DNA of 51,947 bases from Streptomyces adelaidensis (lineage in GTDB: Bacteria > Actinomycetota > Actinomycetes > Streptomycetales > Streptomycetaceae), in the NCBI RefSeq assembly GCF_016598475.1, contig NZ_JAEMUX010000062.1, positions 1 to 51,947 of the forward strand, written 5' to 3'. Of the stretch, positions 31,045 to 39,837 are shown piece by piece (within the stretch, counting starts at the first letter, position 1; every line of letters starts with the position of its first letter). Position numbers and translations under genes: made by a program. Below the pieces are notes generated by a model. The model made no database searches. It saw only the letters and a program-made list of their open reading frames with translations, and was not told where the DNA came from.

Positions 31045-32472
31045 TCACATGCGGCTCAGGGCCGCCGCTGCGAAGAGGACGTCTTGGATGGCTTGGCGGT
31101 CGCCGTTCTGGCCGGCGGCGGCTTCTTGCGGGGGGACGTGGCCGGCGGTGAGGCGGCAGAATTCGACCCCGTCGAGGGCTACGTGGGCTACTTCGTGGGC
31201 GGCGGAGCCCACGCCGGCGGGGGAGTCGAGGGGGATGAGCCACTCGCCGCCCCCGGAGCCCTCGATCTCCAGGCGGAGGCTGCGGCCGGGGGCGCCGGCG
31301 GCGGCGAGGTGGCGGCGGGGCGGGGACGCCAGTCCGGTGCGGCGGCGCTCGGCCAGGGAGAGGGGCAGCATGCGGGCCGCCAGGTCGATCATGCCGTGCA
31401 GATGGCGCCCGGAGGGCGGCTCGTACGGGTAGTCCACGGCCTCCGCGATGTCCTCCGCGTGGATCCAGCACTCGAACGCCCGGTCCAGCAGCGCGTCCCG
31501 CAGCGGGAGCTCGAAGGCGCAGTACGAGACGGCCGGCCGGCCCGAGGTGTCGGAGTCGTCGGCGCCGCCGCCCGTGAACGCCGTCGTACGGACGATGTTG
31601 TGGCTCTGCTCCCGCCAGGGCGCGCGCACGGCACGGGTGGGCGGGAAGTGGGACGCCTTCCAGTACGCCTCGGTGCGGGCCGTGGGCGTGCCGTCGTCCG
31701 GGTGCGGTTCGAGCCCGTCCAGGGGGTCGTCCAGGCCGAGCGCGGTCGCGACCAGCCCGTCGACGGTCAGCAGGTGGGCGATGACCCCGGCGACGGTCGT
31801 ACGACGGCTCACCGGACCGCCGCCCTCGAACCAGCGCAGCCGTACGGGGGTGTGCCAGTCGGCGTCGCCGATGTCCTGCAGCAGCGCGTCCAGGCGGGCG
31901 GCCTCCGCGTCGTACGGGGCCGCCCAACGGGGTACGGGGACGCGCGGCGGGCGCCGGCCCAGGCAGGTCTCCAGCACCTGGGTGCGCAGGGACGGGGCCA
32001 GGTCGAGGCTCTCCGCCGGGTGCAGCAGGCCCACGGCCTCTCGCAGCCGCCGGGCCTCGTCCGCACACGAGCCGCACGTACCGAGGTGCTCCTCCACCGC
32101 GAGCGCCTCCTCCGCCGAACACGCCGCCAGCGCCCACGCGCCGAGCAGCGCCTTCAGCACCCGGTGCTCCAGGACGAGGGGAGCGGGCGGGGGTGGCGGG
32201 GGCGTCGGCGGTACGGGTGCCGTGGTGGGGTGCGGCAGGGGCAGGCCCGTGTCCTCCACGGACGAACGCGGCAGCGGTATGCGCGGCGGCCCGCCCGGGT
32301 CGTCGCCGTCGGGACCGGTGGGGCCGGTGGGGCCTGTCGGGGCCTGGGGGCCGCCGGGCGTGCCGGAGTCGCCGGGTGCGCCGGGATCCCCGCCGGCGTC
32401 ACCGCCCGTGCCGCCGGAGCGGTCCTCGGGATCGTCGTCGTACGCGTCGAAAGGGCTCGTGCCGCCGGTCAC
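31045..32472 (-). CDS. Zinc-finger anti-sigma factor fused to an MDMPI domain
   Basis: 475 residues from GTG 32472. Residues 1-95 are a Gly/Pro-rich, acidic tail. About 96-165 is an anti-sigma zinc-finger (zf-HC2) domain: LLGAWALAACSAEEALAVEE, then HLGTCGSC with the H-x3-C-x2-C zinc site. From about 190 on is an MDMPI (maleylpyruvate isomerase N-terminal, DinB-fold) domain: RLDALLQDIGDADWHTPVRL, VAGVIAHLLTVDGLVATALG and AFECWIHAEDIAEAVDYPYE with metal-ligand-type His. No membrane segment is visible, so it is a soluble anti-sigma factor. Its start overlaps the sigma-factor stop (GTGA), so both are made together. Binding of the sigma factor is inferred from this coupling. Confidence 0.82.
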   Translation of the reverse strand: MTGGTSPFDAYDDDPEDRSGGTGGDAGGDPGAPGDSGTPGGPQAPTGPTGPTGPDGDDPGGPPRIPLPRSSVEDTGLPLPHPTTAPVPPTPPPPPPAPLVLEHRVLKALLGAWALAACSAEEALAVEEHLGTCGSCADEARRLREAVGLLHPAESLDLAPSLRTQVLETCLGRRPPRVPVPRWAAPYDAEAARLDALLQDIGDADWHTPVRLRWFEGGGPVSRRTTVAGVIAHLLTVDGLVATALGLDDPLDGLEPHPDDGTPTARTEAYWKASHFPPTRAVRAPWREQSHNIVRTTAFTGGGADDSDTSGRPAVSYCAFELPLRDALLDRAFECWIHAEDIAEAVDYPYEPPSGRHLHGMIDLAARMLPLSLAERRRTGLASPPRRHLAAAGAPGRSLRLEIEGSGGGEWLIPLDSPAGVGSAAHEVAHVALDGVEFCRLTAGHVPPQEAAAGQNGDRQAIQDVLFAAAALSRM

Positions 32473-33050
32473 ACCGCACCCCCGTATTCGGGCGGGGCCC
32501 CGGAGGGGCGGGTGTCGTGGGCGGTGGCGAGGAGTTGGAGCCCGAGGCGGAGGCGGCGGCGGGCCTCGTCCTCGGTGACGCCGAGGTCGGTGGCGGTCTG
32601 GCGGTAGTCGCGCCGCTGGAAGTAGGCGAGTTCGAGGGCGGCGCGCAGGGGCGCCGGCATGGCCTGCACTATGTAGTCGGCGCGGGCGGCGACCGAGGCC
32701 TGCCGGACCTTGCGTTCCAGGTCCTCCGAGGTGCCTTCGCCGCTGCGGGCGAGCGCGGCGGTCTCGGTGGCGCGCAGCCGCTGCACGGCCAGGCGGTGGG
32801 TCAGCGCGGCGACCCAGGACCGCAGCGGGCCCTGCTTGGGGTCGTACGACTCGGGGTTCTCCCAGAGGTGGACGAACACCTCGCGGGTGATGCCGTCGGC
32901 GGCCCGCTCGTCGCTGAGGACGCGGTGGGCGAGGCCGTGCACGAGGGACGAGAACCGGTCGTAGAGCTCACCGAGCGCGGCGGCCTCGCCGCGCGCCAGC
33001 CGCTGCTGCATCTTGCGGTCCCAGCGGGGCGGTGCGTCCTTCGCCGCCAT
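32469..33050 (-). CDS. ECF-type RNA polymerase sigma factor
   Basis: 193 residues from ATG 33050 (GGTGAGGGG ribosome-binding site). Region 2: LGELYDRFSSLVHGLAHRVL and VFVHLWENPESYDPKQGPLR followed by SWVAALTHRLAVQRLRA (about 27-95). Region 4: MPAPLRAALELAYFQRRDYR and QTATDLGVTEDEARRRLRLG (about 133-175) with its HTH. It directs RNA polymerase to a stress or envelope regulon not identifiable here. It is translationally coupled to the zinc-finger anti-sigma gene. From memory the pair corresponds to SCO4409 and its neighbour. Confidence 0.88.
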   Translation of the reverse strand: MAAKDAPPRWDRKMQQRLARGEAAALGELYDRFSSLVHGLAHRVLSDERAADGITREVFVHLWENPESYDPKQGPLRSWVAALTHRLAVQRLRATETAALARSGEGTSEDLERKVRQASVAARADYIVQAMPAPLRAALELAYFQRRDYRQTATDLGVTEDEARRRLRLGLQLLATAHDTRPSGAPPEYGGAV

Positions 33051-33619
33051 ACGGTCCCCTCACCCTGCTCGTACCTGCGCCGTTCCTGTCGACCGCCGGG
33101 CCGTGGACCCCTGTCGGCCCGGCCCCTTGATCCCGGCCCTTGATCCCGGCCCTGATCCGGCCCGATTCCGGTCCGGATCCCAGCCTGTGCGCACTGCCGA
33201 CCCGAATGTAGTCGGCACCGCTGACCGCGCACGCCCCTTTATGGCAATGTGCGCCCCTCCCGAGGTCGAAGGTGGTATGGACCTCCTCCGTCCTCGTTTT
33301 CAGGCCGCCCACGTGGGCGTCTGACCACCTTTAGCATCCTTGTGCGAAGTCGTACAACGCCTACCCTGCGCGAATCCGACCACTCCGGATCGAGCTCGAT
33401 CCATGTCTGGTCTGCCTTGATCTGTCTTGACCCGTTGGTGATCACTAGTCGATCACATGTGACCGTACTGGATGGAAATCGCACCGAAAAGGCCCCTGAA
33501 ATGGCTCGGTTACCACGCGCTTTCGGTGCGGGGCGGGTGTTTCATGGAACGACGGCGGGGCAGCCGCGCAGCAGGAAGCGGTGCAGTGGCTTCCGGTTCG
33601 GCGACTGAGAGGCATCGCG
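33051..33619. promoter_or_regulatory. Divergent control region, sigma factor and STAS genes
   Basis: 569 bp without a convincing gene. It holds CCTTGATCCCGGC repeats (33124-33150 region), a GGTGATCAC/GTGATC cluster around 33436-33471, and a 10-bp inverted repeat CGCACCGAAA (33480-33489) with TTTCGGTGCG (33521-33530) 90 bp before the STAS gene start. A 15-codon ORF (33277-33324, MDLLRPRFQAAHVGV) has only a weak ribosome-binding site; I do not call it. Confidence 0.4.
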
Positions 33620-34018
33620 GTGACGTTCGAAGTGACCGACGGCGGGCAGGGCGAGTGGGCCGTGCTGCGCGTGTCGGGAGAGATGGATCTGGTCACGTCG
33701 CCGGTGCTCCGCCAGCGGGTGCACGACGCGGTGGCCGACGGCCGCCGAAGTATCGTCCTCGACCTCTCCAGGGTCGTCTTCTGCGATTCCAGCGGGGTGG
33801 GCGTCCTCATCGCCACCCGGCGGCTCATGCGCTCCTGCCGGGGCCGCCTCAGGCTGATCCTCCCCGCCGACGGCAGGACGGGCGGCCCGGCCGAGGGCGC
33901 GCACGTCAACCGCGTCCTCGCCGCCCTCGGCGTCCGCCGCCTCTTCGACGTGCACCCGGACGTCGTCTCGGCGGTCGCACCGGAGCCCGAGGACGAGGCC
34001 GACCCGCTGTCGGCCTGA
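33620..34018 (+). CDS. STAS-domain anti-sigma factor antagonist
   Basis: 132 residues from GTG 33620 (GAGAGG upstream). A single STAS domain: VTFEVTDGGQGEWAVLRVSG, the helix LVTSPVLRQRVHDAVADG, and the phosphorylation-site strand VVFCDSSGVGVLIATRRLM (about 49-67) with DSSG, the serine normally phosphorylated by an RsbW-type kinase. A 20-residue acidic tail ends the protein. It acts by binding an anti-sigma kinase when unphosphorylated. Its kinase is not next to it; the RsbW-like protein at 40343 is one candidate. Position beside the ECF pair equals S. coelicolor SCO4410 (from memory). Confidence 0.87.
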   Translation: MTFEVTDGGQGEWAVLRVSGEMDLVTSPVLRQRVHDAVADGRRSIVLDLSRVVFCDSSGVGVLIATRRLMRSCRGRLRLILPADGRTGGPAEGAHVNRVLAALGVRRLFDVHPDVVSAVAPEPEDEADPLSA

Positions 34019-34215
34019 CCTCTGGTTCTACGGAGGGTCCGATCGGCGGCTCGACCGCGTGGTTTCCTCCCGGTACCGCCACAGCGGCCACACTGATGTC
34101 CCGGAATTCGCGCAGTCTTGGTACAAGCGCCGCTTTCCCGCGCCGACCCGGCCCCCGACGTCGTACGCTCCGTCCGAGAAGCACCCCACTTGACGTAAGG
34201 CGGGCCCGAGAAGAC

Positions 34216-34728
34216 ATGGTCAGCAGCGAGTACGAGCGCAGGATCGCCGCCCGGTTCGCCACCTTCGACCAGGACGGCAACGGCTGGATCGACCGCGAGG
34301 ACTTCAGTGCGGCGAGCAAGGCGGTTCTCAGCGAGTTCGGCACCACCGCCCGGTCCGACAAGGGCCAGGCGCTGTACATGGGCGCCGAGGCCTTCTGGCA
34401 GGGCATGGCGGGGATGGCCGACCGGGACGGCGACCAGCGCATCACCCGGGACGAGTTCGTGAACGGAGCGGTCAAGCGGTTGCGCGACAACCCCGGCCGC
34501 TTCGCCGAGATCGCCCGCCCCTTCCTGCACGCGGCCCTCGCCGTCGCGGACACCGACGGGGACGGCTCGATGACGGTCGAGGAGACGGGCCGGATCCTCA
34601 AGGCCCTCGGTGTCCCCGAGGAGATCGCCGGAGCGTCCGCCGCCGCCCTCGACACCGACGGCGACGGCCACGTAAGCGAGTCGGAGATCGTGACGGCGTT
34701 CGCGCGCTACTTCACCGTGCCCGAATGA
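34216..34728 (+). CDS. Four-EF-hand calcium-binding protein (calerythrin-like)
   Basis: 170 residues from ATG 34216. Four EF-hand loops are visible: DQDGNGWIDRED (about 15-26), DRDGDQRITRDE (about 72), DTDGDGSMTVEE (about 114) and DTDGDGHVSESE (about 148). Each has Asp at positions 1, 3 and 5 and an acidic residue at 12. Soluble, about 19 kDa, similar to actinobacterial calerythrin/CabD proteins that buffer or sense Ca2+. Streptomyces calcium proteins have been linked to aerial growth; the role here is unknown. A convergent acyl-CoA ligase gene ends 12 bp downstream. Confidence 0.9.
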   Translation: MVSSEYERRIAARFATFDQDGNGWIDREDFSAASKAVLSEFGTTARSDKGQALYMGAEAFWQGMAGMADRDGDQRITRDEFVNGAVKRLRDNPGRFAEIARPFLHAALAVADTDGDGSMTVEETGRILKALGVPEEIAGASAAALDTDGDGHVSESEIVTAFARYFTVPE

Positions 34729-34740
34729 GATCGCGCCAGC

Positions 34741-36237
34741 TCATGAATAGCGCTCCCTGAGCTTGTACTTGAGGACCTTGCGCAGGGTCTCGTTGCGCGG
34801 GAGGGCGTCCACCACCTCCACCTGCTCCGGCAGTTTGTGGACGGACAGCCCTTCCGCGCGCAGATGGCCGGTGACGTCCTTCAGCGTCAGGGGGCCCGCC
34901 TCCGGCGGCTGTTCGACCACCGCGCAGACCCGCTCCCCGCGCTCGGCGTCCGGCAGCCCGATCACCGCCACGTCCCGGACGGCCGGGTGCCGGTGCAGCA
35001 GGTCCTCGATCTCCTTCGCCGAGATGTTCTCGCCCTTGCGGATGATGACGTCCTTGAGCCGGCCGGTCAGCACCAGATGACCGCTGCCGGTGACCTGCCC
35101 GAGGTCACCGGTGACGAAGAATCCGTCCGCGTCGAACGCCGCCGCCGACTGCGCCGGATCCAGATACCCCCGGCAGACGGCCTCCCCCTTCAGCCGCACC
35201 TCCCCGTCCACGATCCGTATCTCCATACCCTCCGGCGGCCGCCCCTCCGTCGTCGCCAGGTTCTCCGCCGAGTCGTCCGGCGCCCCCATCGTGATCATCG
35301 GGACCTCCGTCATGCCGTACCCGTGGGTGAGTTGCACGCCCATCTCCCGTACGACCGAGTGGTAGACCTCGGGCGGCTTCGGCGCCCCGCCGCCCGCGAG
35401 CAGCCGGAGTGTCGGGACGACGGGGGAGCCGGGCTGCTTGCGCTGCTCGGCGAGGAACATCGAGTAGAACGCCGTCGACCCGCCCGCCACCGTCACCCGG
35501 TGCTCGCGGTAGCCCGCCAGCGCGGCCGGCAGCGCGAAGTGCTCGAACATCACCGCCGGGAAGCCGTACAGCAGCAGCATCACCATGTAGTCCGGGCCGC
35601 CTATGTGCGCGTACGGGAAGGCGATCGAGCCGACGTCGTCCTGGGTGAGCCGCAGTGCGTGGGCGAGGCAGGAGCCGCCCGCGATCAGCGAACGGTCCGT
35701 GTGCAGGACGCCCTTGGGGTCGGAGGTGGTGCCCGAGGTCCAGTAGACCCAGCGGACGGTGGTGCCGTCGGCCGGTGGGGCGGGCAGTGCCGACGGGTCG
35801 CCGTCCGGGAGCGCGTCGTACGCCTCGAAGATTCCCTTGGCGCCCAGCCGCCGCGCCATCTCCGTGTGGTCGAAGCCGCGCCACTCGCCCGGCACCGCGA
35901 AGAACTCCGCCTTGGACTCCCTGAGCGCGAAGCCGACCTCGCGGTCGCGGTAGAAGGGGATGACCGGGGACTGGACGGCGCCGAGGCGGGCCAGGGCGAA
36001 GGAGAGCACGGCCGTCTCGATGCGGGTGGGCAGCTGCCAGGCGACGACGGTGCCGGGGCGTACGCCCATGTCGTACAGCCCGGCCGCCACCCGCTCGGCG
36101 CGGGCGCGCAGCTCGCCGAAGCTCAGCGTCCGGTCGTCCTGGAGGAGGACGGGCCGGTCGGGGGTGAGGTCGGCGCGGCGGGCGAGCAGCTCCCAGAGGG
36201 TGCGGGACGTACCGAGCGCGTGTGCGGTGTCGTTCAC
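34741..36237 (-). CDS. Acyl-CoA synthetase (cyclohexanecarboxylate-CoA ligase-like)
   Basis: 498 residues from ATG 36237. ANL-superfamily ligase: VYWTSGTTSDPKGVLHTDRS (about 165-184), HGYGMTEVPMITMG (about 300), DGFFVTGDLG and GRLKDVIIRKGENISAKEIE, with the C-terminal lysine in RNETLRKVLKYKLRE. The KGENIS form of the hinge and length near 500 are typical of cyclohexanecarboxylate/acyl-CoA ligases. It activates the entry acid of the second catabolic cluster. It diverges from the amidohydrolase gene over a 214-bp region with two matching operators, so the two are probably regulated together. Confidence 0.85.
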   Translation of the reverse strand: MNDTAHALGTSRTLWELLARRADLTPDRPVLLQDDRTLSFGELRARAERVAAGLYDMGVRPGTVVAWQLPTRIETAVLSFALARLGAVQSPVIPFYRDREVGFALRESKAEFFAVPGEWRGFDHTEMARRLGAKGIFEAYDALPDGDPSALPAPPADGTTVRWVYWTSGTTSDPKGVLHTDRSLIAGGSCLAHALRLTQDDVGSIAFPYAHIGGPDYMVMLLLYGFPAVMFEHFALPAALAGYREHRVTVAGGSTAFYSMFLAEQRKQPGSPVVPTLRLLAGGGAPKPPEVYHSVVREMGVQLTHGYGMTEVPMITMGAPDDSAENLATTEGRPPEGMEIRIVDGEVRLKGEAVCRGYLDPAQSAAAFDADGFFVTGDLGQVTGSGHLVLTGRLKDVIIRKGENISAKEIEDLLHRHPAVRDVAVIGLPDAERGERVCAVVEQPPEAGPLTLKDVTGHLRAEGLSVHKLPEQVEVVDALPRNETLRKVLKYKLRERYS

Positions 36238-36263
36238 AGCGGCCCCCTCGCCGACTCCGGCTT

Positions 36264-36282
36264 ACCTGACGGGTTGTCAGAT
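36264..36282. promoter_or_regulatory. Operator, site 1 of a shared 19-bp motif
   Basis: ACCTGACGGGTTGTCAGAT, an inverted repeat CTGAC-N5-GTCAG. Its reverse complement agrees with site 2 (36354) at 16 of 19 positions. It lies 27 bp before the ligase start, between divergent genes. Confidence 0.6.
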
Positions 36283-36353
36283 CGTGGGCAGAGCGTAGGG
36301 CCGGGCGCCTTGTCGGTCCAGAGGTGCGCCACTAGCCTGCTTGCAGAAGAAGA

Positions 36354-36372
36354 ATCTGACGACCCATCAGAT
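36354..36372. promoter_or_regulatory. Operator, site 2 of the shared 19-bp motif
   Basis: ATCTGACGACCCATCAGAT, the centre of a longer inverted repeat GAATCTGA (36352-36359) / TCAGATTC (36367-36374). It lies 80 bp before the amidohydrolase start. TetR-type symmetry. Confidence 0.65.
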
Positions 36373-36381
36373 TCGTGTGTG

Positions 36382-36417
36382 GAATTCATCGGATTCATCG
36401 GATTCATCGGATTCATC
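36382..36417 (+). repeat. 9-bp tandem repeat in the amidohydrolase leader
   Basis: Four units of GGATTCATC (first one GAATTCATC) between operator site 2 and the ribosome-binding site. In the gene's frame they would code for Asp-Ser-Ser, but the strong GGAGGGGACC before ATG 36452 indicates that they lie in the untranslated leader. Confidence 0.85.
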
Positions 36418-36451
36418 AGATCCGTCGGACCGGGCACGGTGGAGGGGACCC

Positions 36452-37663
36452 ATGACCGAACTGCCCCGCATCATCAGCGTCGACGACCATGTGATCGAGC
36501 CCGCGCATCTCTTCGACACCTGGCTGCCGGAGAGGTACCGCGACCGAGGCCCCAAGCCCCTCACCGCCGGGATCGGCGAGCTGGCGTACGTCGCCGGGAA
36601 GTACCAGATCACGATGGACCCGGACGGGCAGCAGACCGACTGGTGGATCTACGAGGACCTGAAGTTCCCGTACAAGCGGAACATCGCGGCCGTCGGGTTC
36701 GACCGGGACGAGATGACGCTGGAGGGGATCACCCGGGAGCAGATGCGGCGCGGCTGCTGGGATCCGAAGGCGCGGCTGGCCGACATGGACCTCAACCATG
36801 TCGAGGCCTCGCTCTGCTTCCCGACCTTCCCGCGCTTCTGCGGGCAGACCTTCGCCGAGGCGCACGACAAGGAGGTCGCCCTCGCCTGTGTGCGCGCCTA
36901 CAACGACTGGATGGTCGAGGAGTGGTGCGGCGACAGCGGCGGCCGGCTGATCCCGCTGTGCCTGATCCCGCTGTGGGACGTGGAGCTGGCCGTCGCGGAG
37001 ATCAGGCGGAACGCCGCCCGGGGAGTCCGGGCCGTCACCTTCTCCGAGATCCCCACCTACCTGGGCCTGCCCTCCATCCACTCCGGCTACTGGGACCCTT
37101 TCTTCGCCGTCTGCCAGGAGACCGGCACGGTCGTCAACATGCACATCGGGTCCAGCTCCCAGATGCCGGCCGCCTCCCCCGACGCGCCCCCCGCCGTCCA
37201 GGCCTCGCTCTCCTTCAACAACGCCATGGCCTCGATGATGGACTTCCTCTTCAGCGGGGTCCTGGTGAAGTTCCCGACCCTCAAACTCGCCTACAGCGAA
37301 GGGCAGATGGGCTGGATCCCGTACGCCCTGGAACGGGCCGACGACGTGTGGGAGGAGCACCGCGCCTGGGGCGGGGTGCGGGACCTGATCCCCGAGCCGC
37401 CGTCGACGTACTACTACCGGCAGATGTTCTGCTGCTTCTTCCGCGACATGCACGGGGTCGCCTCGCTGGATGTGGTGGGACGCGACAACGCGACCTTCGA
37501 GACGGACTACCCGCACGTCGACTCGACCTTCCCGCACACCAAGGAGGTCGCCCTGGAGCATGTGAAGGGCCTCGACGACGAGACGGTCTACAAGCTGATG
37601 CGCGGCAACGCGATCCGCATGCTCGGTCTCGATCTCGACCGGGACCGGGACCGGGATCGCTAG
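36452..37663 (+). CDS. Amidohydrolase-family TIM-barrel enzyme
   Basis: 403 residues from ATG 36452 (TGGAGGGGACC). Amidohydrolase-2 (ACMSD/OMA-hydratase-like) fold: IISVDDHVIEPAHLFDTWLP, where D-H replaces the usual H-x-H of the first strand; RLADMDLNHVEASLCFPTF (about 110-128); NMHIGSSSQMP with a metal-type His; and FETDYPHVDSTFPHTKE (about 349-365) with the Asp of the last strand. Members decarboxylate or hydrate ring-cleavage products; some act in actinobacterial alicyclic/aromatic acid pathways. The product cannot be named. Its stop overlaps the next start (TAGTG). The C-terminus is a (DR)n run made by 6-bp repeats. Confidence 0.83.
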   Translation: MTELPRIISVDDHVIEPAHLFDTWLPERYRDRGPKPLTAGIGELAYVAGKYQITMDPDGQQTDWWIYEDLKFPYKRNIAAVGFDRDEMTLEGITREQMRRGCWDPKARLADMDLNHVEASLCFPTFPRFCGQTFAEAHDKEVALACVRAYNDWMVEEWCGDSGGRLIPLCLIPLWDVELAVAEIRRNAARGVRAVTFSEIPTYLGLPSIHSGYWDPFFAVCQETGTVVNMHIGSSSQMPAASPDAPPAVQASLSFNNAMASMMDFLFSGVLVKFPTLKLAYSEGQMGWIPYALERADDVWEEHRAWGGVRDLIPEPPSTYYYRQMFCCFFRDMHGVASLDVVGRDNATFETDYPHVDSTFPHTKEVALEHVKGLDDETVYKLMRGNAIRMLGLDLDRDRDRDR

Positions 37664-38823
37664 TGGATCTGTCGTACACGCCCGAGCAGGAGGAGTTCCG
37701 GGCGCGGCTGCGGGAGTGGCTGGTGAAGGCGCTCCCCGCGCTGCCGCCGAAGCCGTCGCCCGACGACTGGCCCGGGCGGCGCGCGTACGACCTCGGCTGG
37801 CAGCGGACGCTGTACGACGCCGGGTACGCCGACGTCCACTGGGACGCCTCGCCCACCATGCGGCTGATCTTCCTGGAGGAGACGGAGACGGCGGGCGCGC
37901 CCTATGTGGGCGCCAACTTCGTGGGGCTGCTGCACGCGGGGCCGACGATCGCCGCCGAGGGCACCGCCGGGCAACGGGACCGCTGGCTGCCGTCGATCCT
38001 GCGCGGTGAGGAGGTCTGGTGCCAGGGGTTCAGCGAGCCGGACGCCGGGTCCGACCTCGCGTCCCTGCGCACCCGCGCGCGCAGGGACGGCGACGAGTAC
38101 GTCGTCACCGGGTCCAAGATCTGGACCTCCCACGCCGAAGTCGCCGACTGGTGCGAGCTGTTGGTGCGGACCGATCCTGCGGCGCCGAAACATCGGGGCA
38201 TCTCGTGGCTGGCGATGCCCATGGACGCGCCCGGTGTGACCGTACGGCCCCTGCGCACCCTCGCCGGCTCCACCGAGTTCGCCGAGGTGTTCCTCGACGA
38301 GGTGCGGGTGCCGGTGGCCAACCGGGTCGGGGAGGAGAACGACGGCTGGCGGGTGACCATGGTGACCCTGTCGTTCGAGCGCGGGACCGCGTTCGTGGGT
38401 GAAGTGGTCGCCTGTCGGCGGGTGTTGGGGGAGATCGCGCGGGAGGCGCGGGCGAACGGGCGCTGGGACGACTCCGGGGTCCGGCGGCGGCTGGGGCGGC
38501 TGTACGCGGAGTTCCGGGCGCTGTGGCGGCTCACGCAGTGGAATGTGAGTGAGGGGGAGGCCCCCTCCGGGGGTGGGCCGGGGGCGCCTGGGGTGCCGGG
38601 GGTTCCGGGTGTGGGGGGTTCGGTTTTCAAACTCAGGTACTCGCGCGCGCGTCAGGAGCTTTTTGACTCGGCGGCGGAGGTGTTGGGGGTGGGGGCGTTG
38701 GATCTTGAGCAGCCGTGGGTGGTTGATCGGTTGAGCTCGTTGTCGTACACGATCGCGGCCGGGACGTCGGAGATTCAGCGGAACATTGTGGCTGAGCGGA
38801 TTTTGGGGCTGCCGAAAGGGTGA
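37663..38823 (+). CDS. Acyl-CoA dehydrogenase, subunit 1 of a probable pair
   Basis: 386 residues from GTG 37663 (TAGTG overlap). Acyl-CoA dehydrogenase with CQGFSEPDAGSDLASLRTRA (about 121-140), YVVTGSKIWTSHAEVADWCE (about 147-166), SFERGTAFVG, and an end like that of larger subunits (SLSYTIAAGTSEIQRNIVAE). A Gly/Pro/Val-rich, collagen-like stretch (GGGPGAPGVPGVPGVGG, about 304-320) is inserted between helices, and local codon use becomes G-rich. A short dehydrogenase follows. Mycobacterial steroid enzymes with this arrangement form alpha2beta2 heterotetramers, so I infer a heteromeric enzyme. Confidence 0.85.
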   Translation: MDLSYTPEQEEFRARLREWLVKALPALPPKPSPDDWPGRRAYDLGWQRTLYDAGYADVHWDASPTMRLIFLEETETAGAPYVGANFVGLLHAGPTIAAEGTAGQRDRWLPSILRGEEVWCQGFSEPDAGSDLASLRTRARRDGDEYVVTGSKIWTSHAEVADWCELLVRTDPAAPKHRGISWLAMPMDAPGVTVRPLRTLAGSTEFAEVFLDEVRVPVANRVGEENDGWRVTMVTLSFERGTAFVGEVVACRRVLGEIAREARANGRWDDSGVRRRLGRLYAEFRALWRLTQWNVSEGEAPSGGGPGAPGVPGVPGVGGSVFKLRYSRARQELFDSAAEVLGVGALDLEQPWVVDRLSSLSYTIAAGTSEIQRNIVAERILGLPKG

Positions 38824-38876
38824 CGGAGGCGCCTGGTGGCTCGGGGGTGGTGTCGGTTTGCGGCCGCGGGTGGTGT

Positions 38877-38919
38877 GTGGCTGGTCGCGCAGTTCCCCGC
38901 GCCCCCTTGGGGGCGCGCT
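38877..38919 (-). repeat. Interspersed GC-rich element (copy 7, inverted)
   Basis: GTGTGGCTGGTCGCGCAGTT followed by CCCCGCGCCCCCTTGGGGGC, between the two acyl-CoA dehydrogenase genes. The CGCCCCC-TTG-GGGGCG part forms its own hairpin. Its presence in the operon suggests it does not fully end transcription. Confidence 0.7.
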
Positions 38920-38952
38920 GTTGTGCTCGGAGCTGACAAGGGAGCCTTGGGA

Positions 38953-39837
38953 ATGCGGTTTCAACTTACGGACGATCAGCGGGACTTGCGGGGTGGGGTG
39001 CGGGAGTTGTTGGCGCGGCGCTTCGGGCGGGAGGTGTTGCGGGGGGCTGTCGAGCGGCCGGGGCTGGACCGGGGGCTGTGGCGGGAGCTGGGCGAGGCCG
39101 GGTTCTTCGGGCTGCGGTTGGCGGAGGCGGCGGGCGGGGTCGGACTCGGGGTGCCGGAGGCGGTGTTGGTGTTCGAGGAGGCGGGGCGGGCGCTGCTGCC
39201 CGGGCCGCTGGTGGCCACGCATCTCGCGGCGGGAGCCGTGCCGGGGGCGGCGACCGGGGAGACCGTCGTGACCGCCGTAGGGGGCGGGGGGCTGGTGGAG
39301 TGGCTGGACGAGGCGGACGTGGTGGTGGGGGAGGTGAGCGGGGCCGTCGCGCTGCGGTCGGTGGACCCGCTGACGCCGTTGCACCGGGTACCGGGGGCTC
39401 CTGCGGCCGCCGGCCCTGATGATCTTTTCGTGCTGCTCACCGCCGCCGAGCAGCTCGGTACGGCGGTACGGACGTGTGAGGCGGCGGTGCAACACGCCCG
39501 GACGCGTGAGCAGTTCGGACGGCCGATCGGGGCGTTCCAGGCCGTCAAGCATCTCTGCGCCGAACTGCTGGTGCGGGTGGAGGTGGCGCGCGTGGCCGTG
39601 TACGCGGCGGCCGTGACCGCCGACCCGGTGGACATCGCGGCGGCGCGGCTGGCGGCCGACGAGGCGGCGGTGCGCGGCGCGCGCGACTGTCTCCAGGTGT
39701 ACGGCGGCATGGGGTTCACCTGGGAGGTCGACGTACATCTGTGTCTGAAACGGGCATGGGTGCGGGCGGAACGTGGCGGATCGATTACGGAGAGTGAGGA
39801 GCTGTTGGCGGGGGAACTGCTGGTCGAGGCGGGATGA
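38953..39837 (+). CDS. Short acyl-CoA dehydrogenase, subunit 2 of a probable pair
   Basis: 294 residues from ATG 38953 (AAGGGAG upstream). N-terminal helical domain (MRFQLTDDQRDLRGGVRELL), a much reduced middle beta domain with no EPDAG-type FAD motif, and the C-terminal bundle (TREQFGRPIGAFQAVKHLCA, about 195-214; LQVYGGMGFTWEVDVHLCLK). At under 300 residues it is 80-90 shorter than catalytic acyl-CoA dehydrogenases. That is typical of the second subunit in heteromeric actinobacterial enzymes, where FAD is bound across subunits. Partner: the 37663 gene (inference). Confidence 0.82.
   Translation: MRFQLTDDQRDLRGGVRELLARRFGREVLRGAVERPGLDRGLWRELGEAGFFGLRLAEAAGGVGLGVPEAVLVFEEAGRALLPGPLVATHLAAGAVPGAATGETVVTAVGGGGLVEWLDEADVVVGEVSGAVALRSVDPLTPLHRVPGAPAAAGPDDLFVLLTAAEQLGTAVRTCEAAVQHARTREQFGRPIGAFQAVKHLCAELLVRVEVARVAVYAAAVTADPVDIAAARLAADEAAVRGARDCLQVYGGMGFTWEVDVHLCLKRAWVRAERGGSITESEELLAGELLVEAG

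Noticed and set aside
36341..36451. Longer start for the amidohydrolase including Asp-Ser-Ser repeats
   Set aside because: This would place operator site 2 inside the gene; GGAGGGG before ATG 36452 is a strong start and family homology begins there.
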